Shown one piece after another: positions 24,977 to 35,027 of a DNA stretch of 64,000 nt; position 1 is the stretch's first letter, and every line of letters starts with the position of its first letter. The position numbers were made by a program, and so were the translations under genes. The notes beneath the pieces were generated by a model. That model had not been told where the DNA came from. It ran no database searches and saw nothing but the letters and a program-made list of their open reading frames with translations. Location of the stretch: assembly GCA_015066665.1 (NCBI GenBank), contig SVNX01000008.1:1-64000 (forward strand), read 5' to 3'. The DNA comes from Ruminococcus sp. (GTDB lineage Bacteria > Bacillota > Clostridia > Oscillospirales > Ruminococcaceae).

Positions 24977-25614
24977 CAGATCTTGGAGTAGCCATAGCTG
25001 TTGACAATGGCATCTACCTTCTTGCCGTCAGCACAGAGGGGGCATTCCATGGGGATGACGCTCTTGTACTCGGGAACATCCTTCATGGTGAAGGCCGCAT
25101 TGACCTTGACATCATTGTAGCTGTCGATTGCGCTGAAGATGGCAGATACACCTGCAAGATTGCCGCTGTAGTACTGCAGGCAGTCCATGCATCTGCTGAT
25201 GGTCTTGCCGGTGGAAACGGATGCCATCAGGAGCAGAACTTCCTTATTGTAGATCTTCTTCTGTACATTATCACGGAAGATCATCTGATTGTTCATGTTG
25301 GTCTCGGGGGTGAGCACAGTGATATTGCGGCCGCTGTTCATACCGCTGCCATGCTCGCAGAGATCTCTTGCAAGGAATGCACCGATCATCTCTGTGCCCT
25401 CCTGACAGATGATCACATCGATGGGTGTGCTGTGGGCATAGGCCTTGGCCAGCTCTCTTGCTGTCTCACGCGCTGCACGGTACTCGGTCTTGATGGTTGT
25501 CATGTCAACATAGAAGTTAACATGGGAATGGTTGGTTGCAAAATGGCCGGGAATCAGGCCGAGCTTCACGCTCTTATTGGACTTGACGGTCACTTCGATC
25601 TTTCTTTCTTCCAT
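24976..25614 (-). CDS. Phosphoribosyltransferase-like protein
   Basis: 212 residues starting at MEERKIEV with AGGTGA five bases upstream. The C-terminal half has a PRTase-like fold region: IDVIICQEGTEMIGAFLARDL and VLLLMASVSTGKTISRCMD, where a PRPP-binding loop would be expected, although the classical acidic PRPP motif is weak. Two CxxC pairs are absent but ECPLC occurs near the C terminus. The hairpin CACCTGTG/CACAGGTG lies just before the start and may affect translation. It may be an orotate-PRTase-like regulator rather than an enzyme. Confidence 0.65.
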   Translation of the reverse strand: MEERKIEVTVKSNKSVKLGLIPGHFATNHSHVNFYVDMTTIKTEYRAARETARELAKAYAHSTPIDVIICQEGTEMIGAFLARDLCEHGSGMNSGRNITVLTPETNMNNQMIFRDNVQKKIYNKEVLLLMASVSTGKTISRCMDCLQYYSGNLAGVSAIFSAIDSYNDVKVNAAFTMKDVPEYKSVIPMECPLCADGKKVDAIVNSYGYSKI

Positions 25615-25690
25615 ATTTGTCACCTGTGGGATACACAGGTTTCCTCCTTTCGGTTTGTCAGGATGCGGTATGGGATTACCGTTCATTTTT

Positions 25691-25719
25691 ATTATAACAG
25701 AAAAAGCAGGAAATGTCAA
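25691..25719 (-). promoter_or_regulatory. Promoter of the PRTase-like/rhomboid pair
   Basis: Minus strand TTGACA, 17-nt spacer, TATAAT. Confidence 0.8.
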
Positions 25720-25787
25720 TGGTGAATTGCGGGGGGGCGATCCTTCGCTCAGGGGGGACTTGCGTCCCCCGTCGCTCAGGATTTGGT

Positions 25788-25891
25788 ACCCCCACCCCCA
25801 ACCCCCTCCCCCTTTCAGGGGGAGGGGGCTTTAGGGCGGGGGCTGCGCCCCCGCCGCCCGCCAAGGGGGCATCGCTTCGCTTGCCCCCTTT
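25788..25891 (+). repeat. GC-rich three-hairpin element, copy 5
   Basis: C-rich tract, CCCCTCCCCC/GGGGGAGGGG, GGCGGGGGC/GCCCCCGCC, CAAGGGGGCA/TGCCCCCTTTG. Followed to about 25990 by CCTCAAGCAGGGGG and GGACAGTCTGTTCGGCTCGG repeats shared with other copies. Confidence 0.9.
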
Positions 25892-26085
25892 GAACCCCCC
25901 TCAAGCAGGGGGATGTCCTCCTGCCCCCTCAAGCAGGGGGGGATGTCCTCCTGCCCCCCTTAGGACAGTCTGTTCGGCTCGGGGCACCCCAACCCCCTCC
26001 CCCACTCAGGGGGATAGCTGCTGTACTCCTTTGTACCCCCGCTCGCTGCTATCTCAGCAGCTATGGTGCTCTGCTTGCAAGCGCC

Positions 26086-26610
26086 ATGCGGTTCCCGAAA
26101 CCTGACCGCGATGTATGGTCTTCCGGACTATGCTGCACTCCCCTGACGCGGGCAACGGCACGGTTGCCGTGCCTTCCGCTTGCGCAGCATTGGTACCCCC
26201 ACCCCCAACCCCCTCCCCCTTCCAGGGGGAGGGGGCTTTGGGGCGGGGGCTGCGCCCCCGCCGCCCGCCAAGGGGGCATCGCTTCGCTTGCCCCCTTTGA
26301 ACCCCCCTCAAGCAGGGGGGATGTCCTCCTGCCCACCTTAAGACAGTCTGTTCGGCTCGGGGCACCCTCCTCCCCCACTCAGGGGGGAATAGCCGCTCTG
26401 CTTGCAAGCGCCATGCGATTCCCGAAGCCTGACCGCGATGTATGGTCTTCCGGACTAAGCTGCACTCCCCCGACGCGCCTAACGGCACGGTTGCCGTGCC
26501 TTCCGCTTGCGCAGCAAAGGAAGCTGCGGTTCCCGAAGCCTGACCGCGATGTATGATCTTCCGGACTCGCCCGCACTTCCCTGACGCGGGTAACAGCACG
26601 GTTGCCGTGC
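26086..26610 (+). repeat. Three copies of palindromic repeat B around element copy 6
   Basis: Copies at 26086-26172, 26410-26499 and 26525-26610. Each begins near GCGATTCCCGAAGCCTGACC, contains GCGATGTATGGTCTTCCGGA and ends in the 15-bp palindrome GCACGGTTGCCGTGC. No gene is found in 25720-26734. Confidence 0.85.
26195..26299 (+). repeat. GC-rich three-hairpin element, copy 6
   Basis: Same three stems as copy 5 with TTCCA as the first loop; sits between two copies of repeat B. Confidence 0.9.
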
Positions 26611-26626
26611 TGCCGTGCTGCCGTGC

Positions 26627-26712
26627 GTTGTACAGAAGCGTACAACTTTGCTGCGTTTTCCACCATCAGTAGAACAATGTGAAAAATGACTGCGCACTCA
26701 CCTGCGTACAAC
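26627..26712. promoter_or_regulatory. Inverted repeat GTTGTAC-N6-GTACAAC plus a third half-site
   Basis: Perfect 7-bp inverted repeat at 26627-26646 and a further GTACAAC at 26706-26712, just before the DUF6291-type gene. It may be an operator; no regulator is identified. Confidence 0.4.
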
Positions 26713-26722
26713 AAATCTATGA

Positions 26723-27636
<914 letters not shown>

Positions 27637-30600
27637 TTAATGCACGATGAAATAGCCGCTTGTGTAGGTCACACGGCCGCCGGCAACATAGTCGGTCTGA
27701 CTATTGAAATCATACCAGAGATGGCTGTCTGTTGCCTGTGAAACGTACTCAATCCGGTACACATCACCGGGCTTTGCATCCGCCGGAATCGTCAGAACAA
27801 CGGTGAACAGCGTGCCCGTATCCGTAACCGTACGGGTTGTTGCACCGCTCAGCCAGATGAGATCGCCGTTCTTGTAATCGGCAACCGGAATCTTAATGTC
27901 ACCGCCGTACGGGTCGATGGCATGATCATTCACCGCTGCCATACGGATGCCGAACTCATAGGAACTCACACCCGCATTATTGCTCAGATAAACAGGCACA
28001 GTCACTCTCTGACCGGCCGCTGCCGCATCCAGATACGAGGTGCCGATCTGCACATGCACATCGCCCTTCGCTGCAATCGTAATCGTGCAGGAAACGCTGC
28101 TTGTGCTTGTCGATGCTGTCACAACGGCTGTACCCGGGCTGATGCCTGTGACATAGGCATAGGCAAAGCCCGTGCTCGATGTGGGGGCGCCGAGCTTGAT
28201 GACGGCAGGATTCGAACAGCTCCAGTTCACAGTCGGATTGTCCGCATCCGCCAGTACCATGACCAGAAGCTGGTCGCCGACATGACCGTTCAGACTGCTC
28301 TGCACCATGGTCAGCTGGACATTCTCCACAACACGGATGACAATACTTGCACTGTAATCACGGGTGGTGGCAAGGCCGTAATAGGTCGCATGTGCTGTGA
28401 TGGTCGCTGTGCCCTCGGAAACGGCACTGAGATTGCCGCTGTTGTCTACGGAAAGAACGGAGCTGTCACTGCTTTCCCACGACATGACGATCATATTCGG
28501 GGTGTTGGTTGCTGCGGTCACGCGTGCTGTCTCACCCTTGCCGAGCAGTTCGGGGGCGGTCAGTGTGATCTCGGGGCTGACAACACGGATGCGGCAGACA
28601 TCCTTGTAGGTGATGCCGCCGAATGTGAGCGAGGCTGTGATATTCACATCGCCTGCATTGAGACAGGTCACAACGCCGCTGCTGGATACACTTGCGACAT
28701 TCGGATTGCTGCTCGTCCATTTGAGCTGTGTGGGCTTCATGGTGCAGCCGAGTGCATAGCTTTCGCCCGTGCACAGGTCGAGATTGTCATATTCAAGCGT
28801 CACTTCCGGTGTGCTGACCATGACGATGCAGGTGGCCTTCTTGCCGCCCGCAGCGGTTTCCGCTGTGATGGTCGCAGTGCCGGGGCCCTTTGCCACGACA
28901 AAGCCCGTGATGGTGACGGTGGCAACATCGGGATTATCCGAGCTCCAGTTCACCTGCTTATTCGTAGCGGTGGAGGGCGAAACGGTGGCGGCGAGCTGAA
29001 TCGAATCGCCGTAATTAAGCGAGGCAGTCTTTGTATTCAGGCTCACGCTTGCGGGGAGGATGATATTGCTGCCCTTGCTGACCTCAAGCAGGATGCTTGT
29101 GCCCTTGGGCTGGGAGGTACCGCCGGCAGGATTCTGCGTGATCACCTGACCTGCGGGGACGGTATCGCTGAAGATTTCGTTGACCTTGACGGTAAAGCCG
29201 GCGCTTCTGAGGGCGGATTCGGCATCCGCACGCTTCATGCCGACCACGGCAGGCACGCTGAACAGCTCCTCACCCGTGCTGATGGTCAGGATCACGGCAC
29301 TGCCGGCATAGACCTCGGTATTCGCACCGATGCTCTGGGCAAGGACGGTACCCTCGGCGGCAGTACTGCTGTGCTCATAGCCGACGGAAACGGTCAGACC
29401 CTTTGCGGAGAGTGCGGCACGGGCTTCTGCCTCGGTCATGCCGACAACACTTGGCATGGCAAAGGGCTTGCCGCCCTTGCTGACCACGAGGCTGATGGCT
29501 GTACCGGGATCGGTTTCGGCACCGGCGGGGGGATTCTGGGTCATGACGAGTCCTGCACGGACGGTATCGCTGGTTTCGTAGGAAATATTTGCCGTGAGGC
29601 CATTGGCTTCGAGCAGGGCAATGGCATCGGCCTCGGTACGGTACTGCACATCGGGCACACGGATGATCTGAATGCCGAGGGAGACCGTCAGCTCGATGGT
29701 GCTGCCGCTCATGATGGGCGTGCCGGGGGCGGCACTCTGCGCCATGATCGTATTTTCGGGATATTCCGCACTATAGGTACGGGTTTTGGCGAGGAGCATG
29801 AGACCGGCTTCCTGCGCAATCTGCTGGGCTTCCTCATAGGTTTTGCCGATGAATTCGGGGACGGTGATCTCCACGGCCTCAAAGGCTTCATTCGGGTCAC
29901 GGCCGAGGGAGATGGTCAGGACGATCTCTGTGCCGACGGGCATTTCGGTATTGCCGGCGATGCTCTGGGAGAGCACGGCACTTTCGGCCATGGCATTGCT
30001 GTAGGCATATTCCATCGAGACGGCAAAGCCAAGCGCTTTGAGCGACTGGATGGCATCCTCACTGTAAAGACCCTCGACATTGGGGATGACGGCCATCTGG
30101 GCGCCGCCGCTGACGACGAGGTCGATGAGGGTATTCTCTGCAACGACGGCACCGCCGCCGATGCTCTGGGTGAGAATCATATCTGCGGGAATCTTATCGG
30201 AATACTCCTTACCGGCGATGCTGTAGAGCAAAAGGGCATCGGTCAGGCGCAGCTCGGCATCGGCCATGCCGGTATTGACAACGGAGGGCACACGGGACAT
30301 GCCGTCGGGGATGAAGATGTGCTCCTGAATATCGTTGCGGAAGCCGATGATACCTGTGGCAAAGAGCGTACCGAGCGTAAGAATGAGCACGGCAGCGGTG
30401 GGCACAAGGATCTTTGCCCAGAGGGGCCATGTGAAGAAATCGACGCCCTTGATGCGGCCCTTCCGTCTGCGGACACGGGTTTCGCTTTTGAGTTCGGCGA
30501 TGAAATCGTTCATGGTTGCGGTTCTGTCCTCGGCACGGAGATTGAGTGCGTTGAGGATTGCATTTTCGAGATCATCGGGGATATCCTTGCAGTGCTTGGA

Positions 30601-31461
30601 GGCGGGCTGCAGAAGGTCGGTTCTCTTATTGCGAAGGCTTGTGAGGCGGTTGAGTGCATCGGGCGGGTCGATGCCCGTGATCATGCGGTAGAGCACAGCA
30701 CTGAGGGCATAGACATCGGTGAAGCTGCCCTGGGGGTCCTTGGACTGGTACTGCTCAACGGGCGAAAAGCCGGGCTTAATGAGCATGGTCAGGGATTTGC
30801 TGTGGGTACTGCTGGCATAGCGAGCGGCACCGAAGTCGATGAGCTTGGCCTTGCCGTCCTTGGTCAGGAAGACATTATCGGGGGCAATATCACGGTGGAT
30901 AATGCCGGTTTCATGGACACTTGCGAGGGACTCGGCGATGGGCAGAATGAGACCCACGGCTTCCTCATGGGGAATTTTTCCGTCACGTTCGAGGCGTGCG
31001 GAGAGGGTTTCGCCCTCGAGCAGCTCCATGATGATATAGGCGGTATTGTTTTCCTCGAAGGTATCGAAGATTTTGACGATGCCGTCGACGCTGCTGAATT
31101 TGGCGAGGCGTTTTGCTTCCTCATGGAATTTGACAAGACCGTCATGGAACTGTTCGGCACGCTGATCAGCTTCGCCGCCGATGATGGTCACGGCGGTGTC
31201 ACCGATGGCACGGGTGGAGAACTCACTGGGGAGGTACTCCTTGATGGCGACCTTGTGTTCAAGGAGGGCATCATAGCCGATATAGGTGACGCCGAATCCG
31301 CCGAAGCCAAGGCATTTTCCGACGATATAGCGTTCTCTGAGGACGGTACCCTGCGGAATATGGAGGGCATCATCCCCGACAGTCCGATCGCTTCCGCAGT
31401 GCGGGCAGACGGTAAGATTGTCATCATATTGTTCCATGCAGGACATACAGAATTGACTCAT
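27637..31461 (-). CDS. Transmembrane Ser/Thr kinase with PASTA, Ig-like and cohesin-like ectodomain
   Basis: 1274 residues starting at MSQFCMSC (AGGAGG upstream; the longer frame runs into a GC-rich repeat). A zinc ribbon has C5, C8, C19 and C22. The kinase domain (about 45-325) has the G-loop GFGGFG, Lys74, catalytic HRDIAPDN (D191) and DFG (D209), so it is probably active. One span lies at about 347-372. Outside are six PASTA repeats (about 388-790), four BIG2/Ig-like domains (about 790-1130) and a final 140 residues that look like a cohesin (VTVPVYLSNNAGVSSYEFGI, later TGTLFTVVLTIPADAKPGDV). PASTA kinases usually sense peptidoglycan; a cohesin would bind dockerins. The last gene of the kinase/phosphatase operon, 199 nt after the second kinase, with a GC-rich element between. 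Confidence 0.9.
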   Translation of the reverse strand: MSQFCMSCMEQYDDNLTVCPHCGSDRTVGDDALHIPQGTVLRERYIVGKCLGFGGFGVTYIGYDALLEHKVAIKEYLPSEFSTRAIGDTAVTIIGGEADQRAEQFHDGLVKFHEEAKRLAKFSSVDGIVKIFDTFEENNTAYIIMELLEGETLSARLERDGKIPHEEAVGLILPIAESLASVHETGIIHRDIAPDNVFLTKDGKAKLIDFGAARYASSTHSKSLTMLIKPGFSPVEQYQSKDPQGSFTDVYALSAVLYRMITGIDPPDALNRLTSLRNKRTDLLQPASKHCKDIPDDLENAILNALNLRAEDRTATMNDFIAELKSETRVRRRKGRIKGVDFFTWPLWAKILVPTAAVLILTLGTLFATGIIGFRNDIQEHIFIPDGMSRVPSVVNTGMADAELRLTDALLLYSIAGKEYSDKIPADMILTQSIGGGAVVAENTLIDLVVSGGAQMAVIPNVEGLYSEDAIQSLKALGFAVSMEYAYSNAMAESAVLSQSIAGNTEMPVGTEIVLTISLGRDPNEAFEAVEITVPEFIGKTYEEAQQIAQEAGLMLLAKTRTYSAEYPENTIMAQSAAPGTPIMSGSTIELTVSLGIQIIRVPDVQYRTEADAIALLEANGLTANISYETSDTVRAGLVMTQNPPAGAETDPGTAISLVVSKGGKPFAMPSVVGMTEAEARAALSAKGLTVSVGYEHSSTAAEGTVLAQSIGANTEVYAGSAVILTISTGEELFSVPAVVGMKRADAESALRSAGFTVKVNEIFSDTVPAGQVITQNPAGGTSQPKGTSILLEVSKGSNIILPASVSLNTKTASLNYGDSIQLAATVSPSTATNKQVNWSSDNPDVATVTITGFVVAKGPGTATITAETAAGGKKATCIVMVSTPEVTLEYDNLDLCTGESYALGCTMKPTQLKWTSSNPNVASVSSSGVVTCLNAGDVNITASLTFGGITYKDVCRIRVVSPEITLTAPELLGKGETARVTAATNTPNMIVMSWESSDSSVLSVDNSGNLSAVSEGTATITAHATYYGLATTRDYSASIVIRVVENVQLTMVQSSLNGHVGDQLLVMVLADADNPTVNWSCSNPAVIKLGAPTSSTGFAYAYVTGISPGTAVVTASTSTSSVSCTITIAAKGDVHVQIGTSYLDAAAAGQRVTVPVYLSNNAGVSSYEFGIRMAAVNDHAIDPYGGDIKIPVADYKNGDLIWLSGATTRTVTDTGTLFTVVLTIPADAKPGDVYRIEYVSQATDSHLWYDFNSQTDYVAGGRVTYTSGYFIVH

Positions 31462-31567
31462 AGGAGCCTCCTTGGTTTTATTTTGTGAGGGATTCTTGGC
31501 AGCTTGCTGCCCGTGGCGGCAGGGTATGCCGGCACAGGATATCGCCGGCAGCCGCACGCCCCGACTG

Positions 31568-31609
31568 AAGCCCCCTCCCCCGTGGGGAGGGGGTTGGGGG
31601 TGGGGCAAG
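31568..31609 (-). repeat. GC-rich element, truncated copy 7 (first stem only)
   Basis: Minus strand CCCCACCCCCAACCCCCTCC, then CCCCTCCCC/GGGGAGGGG. Stems two and three are missing. It lies between the two kinase genes. Confidence 0.7.
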
Positions 31610-31660
31610 CCGCCGGACGACGCCGGACGGATGTCCGGCCTGAGGACGGCGGCCGCCGTC

Positions 31661-33643
31661 TTACTCAGGCGATGCCCCTGCGGTATACACTGTCATATCC
31701 TCAAACAGCGGTGCATAATCCGCATACACATCCCCATAGACCTCGAGCGCCCTCTTGTTCAGAGGCAGTGCCGAAGCCTGATTGCGGATGTAGTAATGAT
31801 CCTGTGAATTATCACTGAGCAGGAATGTCATAAATCGCGATGCGGCTTTCTTTTCCGCCGATTTCAGACCGCTTCCCATGCTCCAGCATTCATCAAATGT
31901 GCAGGGCACGGAGGCAAGTCCCACCGCTGCCATGCGGTAGCGTGCGGGCATCGAGCGGCTGACGATCTCATACATCGCACTGTCCGACAGCAGGCTCTGT
32001 GCACTGCCGCTGTAGAACTGCTCCATGCTGACACCCTGCGCTACGGCATCCTCACCATAGAGCGATGCAAATATCTCACGGTCACGCACATCCACGGCAA
32101 AGCGGTCGCCTTCCGTTGTCAGCTCGTCCACTGCGCTCAGACGGTCGGCTGCAAAATGACATGTGGTCGAATTCACATAGACCACCGGCATGTTAAAGCC
32201 CGTCGGCAGCCTGTCATAGTCGGGATAAACCGTCTCATAGGCATCCAGCAGCCAGTAATCCTCCATCAGAACCGAGGCTGTCACATCGTCAAGCGGCGTG
32301 ATCATTTCCGCCGTCAGTTCAATTTCATCCGACCAGAACAGCGGCGGCATCTCGCCCGCTGCGGCGGCCTCGGCGATCCTGTCTTCATATTCAGCCTGCG
32401 GAATCTCCACAAGCTCAATGGTCACGGTGTCATAGTTTTCGCAGAACTCATCACGGATGGCTTCCAGTGCTTCCGCACGGCCGGCATCACCGGAAGGATA
32501 CCAGATCGCAAGTGACGCCTTCGGAAGTGTCTTTTCAGAACGCTGCTGATTCACACTCCACGCAAACAGGCCGCATCCCACGGCCACCGCTGCAAGCGAT
32601 ATGCCAAGCCCGAAGGCTCTGCGTCTCCTGCGGCGCTTTCGCTCCTTGGCAAGCGGCAGAACACGGCGCTTCTGCTGCAATGCTTCCTCAAATTCCGTAA
32701 TCGTTTTAAATCGCATGTGCGGCTCCATCGCCATTGCCTTCATGACCGTGTCATTGAGCTGGGGCGTAATGCCGCTCTGCAGTGCCGATACCTCTTCAAG
32801 CGGGTCGTTTTCCTCCGTGCGGTCGGTCGATTCCACGGGCTTGACGCCCGTGAGCATGTGATAAAGCGTCGCACCAAGGGCGTAAATATCCGTGAAATCG
32901 CCCTGCGGTGTGGTCGACTGGTACTGCTCCTTGGGCGCATAACCGGGCTTGATGATGATTGTCATCATGCGGGGATCCTCTTCCGTGATATTACCGGCAG
33001 GACGTGCCGCGCCAAAGTCGAACAGCTTGATGCCGCCGCCGTTGATCAGAAAGATATTATCCGGTGCGATGTCACGATGCACGAAGCCTTCCTTATGGAT
33101 GGATCTGAGCGCATTGCACATGCAAAGCGCAATTTCCACCGATGTATCCGGATCGATTCGTCCTTCATCGACCATTTTCATGTATTTATCAAGCGGCTGA
33201 CCGTCCATGTATTCCATTACGATATATGCAGTGCGGTTCGCCTCAAAATATTCAAAGACATTCACAATGTTCGGATGCGAGCCGAATCTCGCTACAATTC
33301 GCGCTTCCTCGATGAATTTGGCGAGATTGTAGTTATAAATCTTCTGCTTGTTGCCGCTGAACAGGATCACACGCTCCGTGCCCGGCGTGCGGTTCACAAG
33401 GCCATTGGGGAAGAACTCCTTGATCGCCACAATCGCATCGAGATTGTTGTCCCATGCTTTGTAGGTAATGCCAAAGCCGCCGGCGCCGCAGACCTCACCG
33501 ATAATGTAGCGGCTGTTCAGGATCGTGCCAGGTACAAGGTGATTCGCCACACGCTTGACACTGGACGGATCGTGCCCGCAATGCGGGCATTTCGGCTGCT
33601 TCGCATCATAGTCCTCAAAGCAGTTATAGCATTTGATTGCCAT
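31661..33643 (-). CDS. Transmembrane Ser/Thr kinase with a solute-binding-protein-like ectodomain
   Basis: 660 residues. N-terminal zinc ribbon (C5, C8, C19, C22) with the same spacing as in the other kinase. Kinase domain (about 46-320) has GAGGFG, Lys74, HRDIAPDN (D191) and DFG (D209). An arginine-rich stretch precedes a single span (about 343-365). The ectodomain (375-650; ASLAIWYPSGDAGR, later PPLFWSDEIE and LPTGFNMPVVYVNS) resembles family-1 sugar-binding lipoproteins of ABC transporters but has no lipobox since it is anchored by the span. GAGGTG precedes the ATG, 3 nt after the FHA gene. It could pass extracellular ligand binding to kinase activity. Confidence 0.85.
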   Translation of the reverse strand: MAIKCYNCFEDYDAKQPKCPHCGHDPSSVKRVANHLVPGTILNSRYIIGEVCGAGGFGITYKAWDNNLDAIVAIKEFFPNGLVNRTPGTERVILFSGNKQKIYNYNLAKFIEEARIVARFGSHPNIVNVFEYFEANRTAYIVMEYMDGQPLDKYMKMVDEGRIDPDTSVEIALCMCNALRSIHKEGFVHRDIAPDNIFLINGGGIKLFDFGAARPAGNITEEDPRMMTIIIKPGYAPKEQYQSTTPQGDFTDIYALGATLYHMLTGVKPVESTDRTEENDPLEEVSALQSGITPQLNDTVMKAMAMEPHMRFKTITEFEEALQQKRRVLPLAKERKRRRRRRAFGLGISLAAVAVGCGLFAWSVNQQRSEKTLPKASLAIWYPSGDAGRAEALEAIRDEFCENYDTVTIELVEIPQAEYEDRIAEAAAAGEMPPLFWSDEIELTAEMITPLDDVTASVLMEDYWLLDAYETVYPDYDRLPTGFNMPVVYVNSTTCHFAADRLSAVDELTTEGDRFAVDVRDREIFASLYGEDAVAQGVSMEQFYSGSAQSLLSDSAMYEIVSRSMPARYRMAAVGLASVPCTFDECWSMGSGLKSAEKKAASRFMTFLLSDNSQDHYYIRNQASALPLNKRALEVYGDVYADYAPLFEDMTVYTAGASPE

Positions 33644-33646
33644 GGA

Positions 33647-34984
33647 TTACACCTCAACGTCCGTATATTCATCCCAGGAGAAATTCCTGCCGCACAGCGG
33701 CATGAACAGGTATTTGCTGTCTCCGATCTGAATCTTATCATAAACACGCAGCTCGCGATACTGCATGAGCAGCTCGCCGTTCACATAAGTCAGACTTCTG
33801 CTGCGGCCGGGCTGGATGTAGTAACGGCGTGTCTTGGGATCGAAAATCACGATGGTATGGCACTCACGGGAGATACTCTTCTCCTCGGTCAGGGCAATGT
33901 CATTGGTCAGTGCACGGCCGATGAAATTCTGTCCGGCCTTGAGATTGAAGCTCTCGCCAAAATAGAAGCCGCTCAGACCGATGATCCAGCCAACCACGGG
34001 CTCGGCATCCTCAAACTGATAATATGCCATGGTCTTGCCCTCATCGATGATGTTGCGCTCCTTGGCTGCGGCAACAGCGTCGGCAAGATTCTGCTTGGCG
34101 TCCGCTGCGGTCTCCGCTGCGGGACGCGCGGGCGCCGGTGCTTCTGCCGGACGTGCACTCTGCTGACCCTGACGGAATACAGGATTGGCAGGCTGTGCGG
34201 GCATGGGCTGTGCCATCATCGGCTGACCCATCATCGGCTGTCCCATCATGGGCTGCGCCATCATGGGCTGACCCATCATGGGCTGTGCCATCATCGGCTG
34301 ACCCATCATCGGCATCATGGGCTGACCCATCATCGGCTGCTGCATCGGCTGCACGGGCTGCTGCACGGGATGCTGCATCGGCTGCTGTGCCGGAACGGAG
34401 GCAGGTTTTTCGGGCTGCACCGGCTTTGCCTTGGGTGCCTGCGGGAGGCTGCGGGAGGCTGCGGGATCGGAGAAATCGGAAGGATTCATTTTCTTGGCAC
34501 CGGAATCAGGGAATTCTCCATCCTTCGCTGTCATGGGACGCTCGCTCTTTCTGGGGGCAGATGCTTCCATTGCACTGTCAATGGGCGCACCGGGGGATTT
34601 TGCCGCAGTTTCACCGGAGAATCCGGCATGGTTCACGCCGGCGAAATCCTGCATCGGATCGTCGTCAGCGGACGACTGCGGACGCTTTTTTCCGAAAAGA
34701 GTGCCGATCTTCGAGAAAAATCCGGTGTCCATAGCCTCCTCACTATGAAGCGTATCGGCAAAGGTTTCCTCTTTCTGGGATGCAGGCATAGTCTGACCCC
34801 GCAAATCATCGGGACGTGCGGGGGCTTTGTTTGCCGCAGCATCGGGGGCTGCGATTCGTGTATCATTCATCTTCGCACGCTCTGCTGCTGCAGCGGCAGC
34901 CTCCTTACGGCAATGAGGGCATGCGTCATGGATATCCATATCATAGTAATGGTTGGGATTTTTCTGGCATCTTGTCAGCTTCAT
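33647..34984 (-). CDS. FHA-domain protein with zinc ribbon and Met-Gln-Pro linker
   Basis: 445 residues from the ATG at 34984 (a GTG three codons earlier is an alternative). A Cys-containing N terminus (CQKNPNHYY..ACPHC) looks like a metal ribbon. Residues about 200-270 are QPMMGQPMMAQ repeats. The FHA phosphopeptide-binding domain is at about 345-435, with NFIGRALTNDI and SRECHTIVIFD, and YVNGELL typical of the fold. No membrane span. As FHA domains bind phospho-Thr, it is likely a partner of the two kinases beside it. Confidence 0.88.
   Translation of the reverse strand: MKLTRCQKNPNHYYDMDIHDACPHCRKEAAAAAAERAKMNDTRIAAPDAAANKAPARPDDLRGQTMPASQKEETFADTLHSEEAMDTGFFSKIGTLFGKKRPQSSADDDPMQDFAGVNHAGFSGETAAKSPGAPIDSAMEASAPRKSERPMTAKDGEFPDSGAKKMNPSDFSDPAASRSLPQAPKAKPVQPEKPASVPAQQPMQHPVQQPVQPMQQPMMGQPMMPMMGQPMMAQPMMGQPMMAQPMMGQPMMGQPMMAQPMPAQPANPVFRQGQQSARPAEAPAPARPAAETAADAKQNLADAVAAAKERNIIDEGKTMAYYQFEDAEPVVGWIIGLSGFYFGESFNLKAGQNFIGRALTNDIALTEEKSISRECHTIVIFDPKTRRYYIQPGRSRSLTYVNGELLMQYRELRVYDKIQIGDSKYLFMPLCGRNFSWDEYTDVEV
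34195..34350 (-). repeat. 15-bp tandem repeat coding the QPMMG/QPMMA linker
   Basis: Repeats of the type CATCATGGGCTG/CATCATCGGCTG within the FHA gene; length change would stay in frame. Confidence 0.8.
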
Positions 34985-35027
34985 ACAATTCACTCTTTCT
35001 GATTTTCGATCAATCTATATAATGTAT

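Noticed and set aside
25645-25719. Longer N terminus for the PRTase-like protein
   Set aside because: The extension overlaps the promoter -10/-35 and the true start MEERK has AGGTGA at good spacing.
27922-31488. 1188-codon open frame on the plus strand opposite the kinase
   Set aside because: It is the antisense shadow of the kinase gene; no ribosome binding site, His/Asp-rich translation and the minus-strand frame has clear domains.
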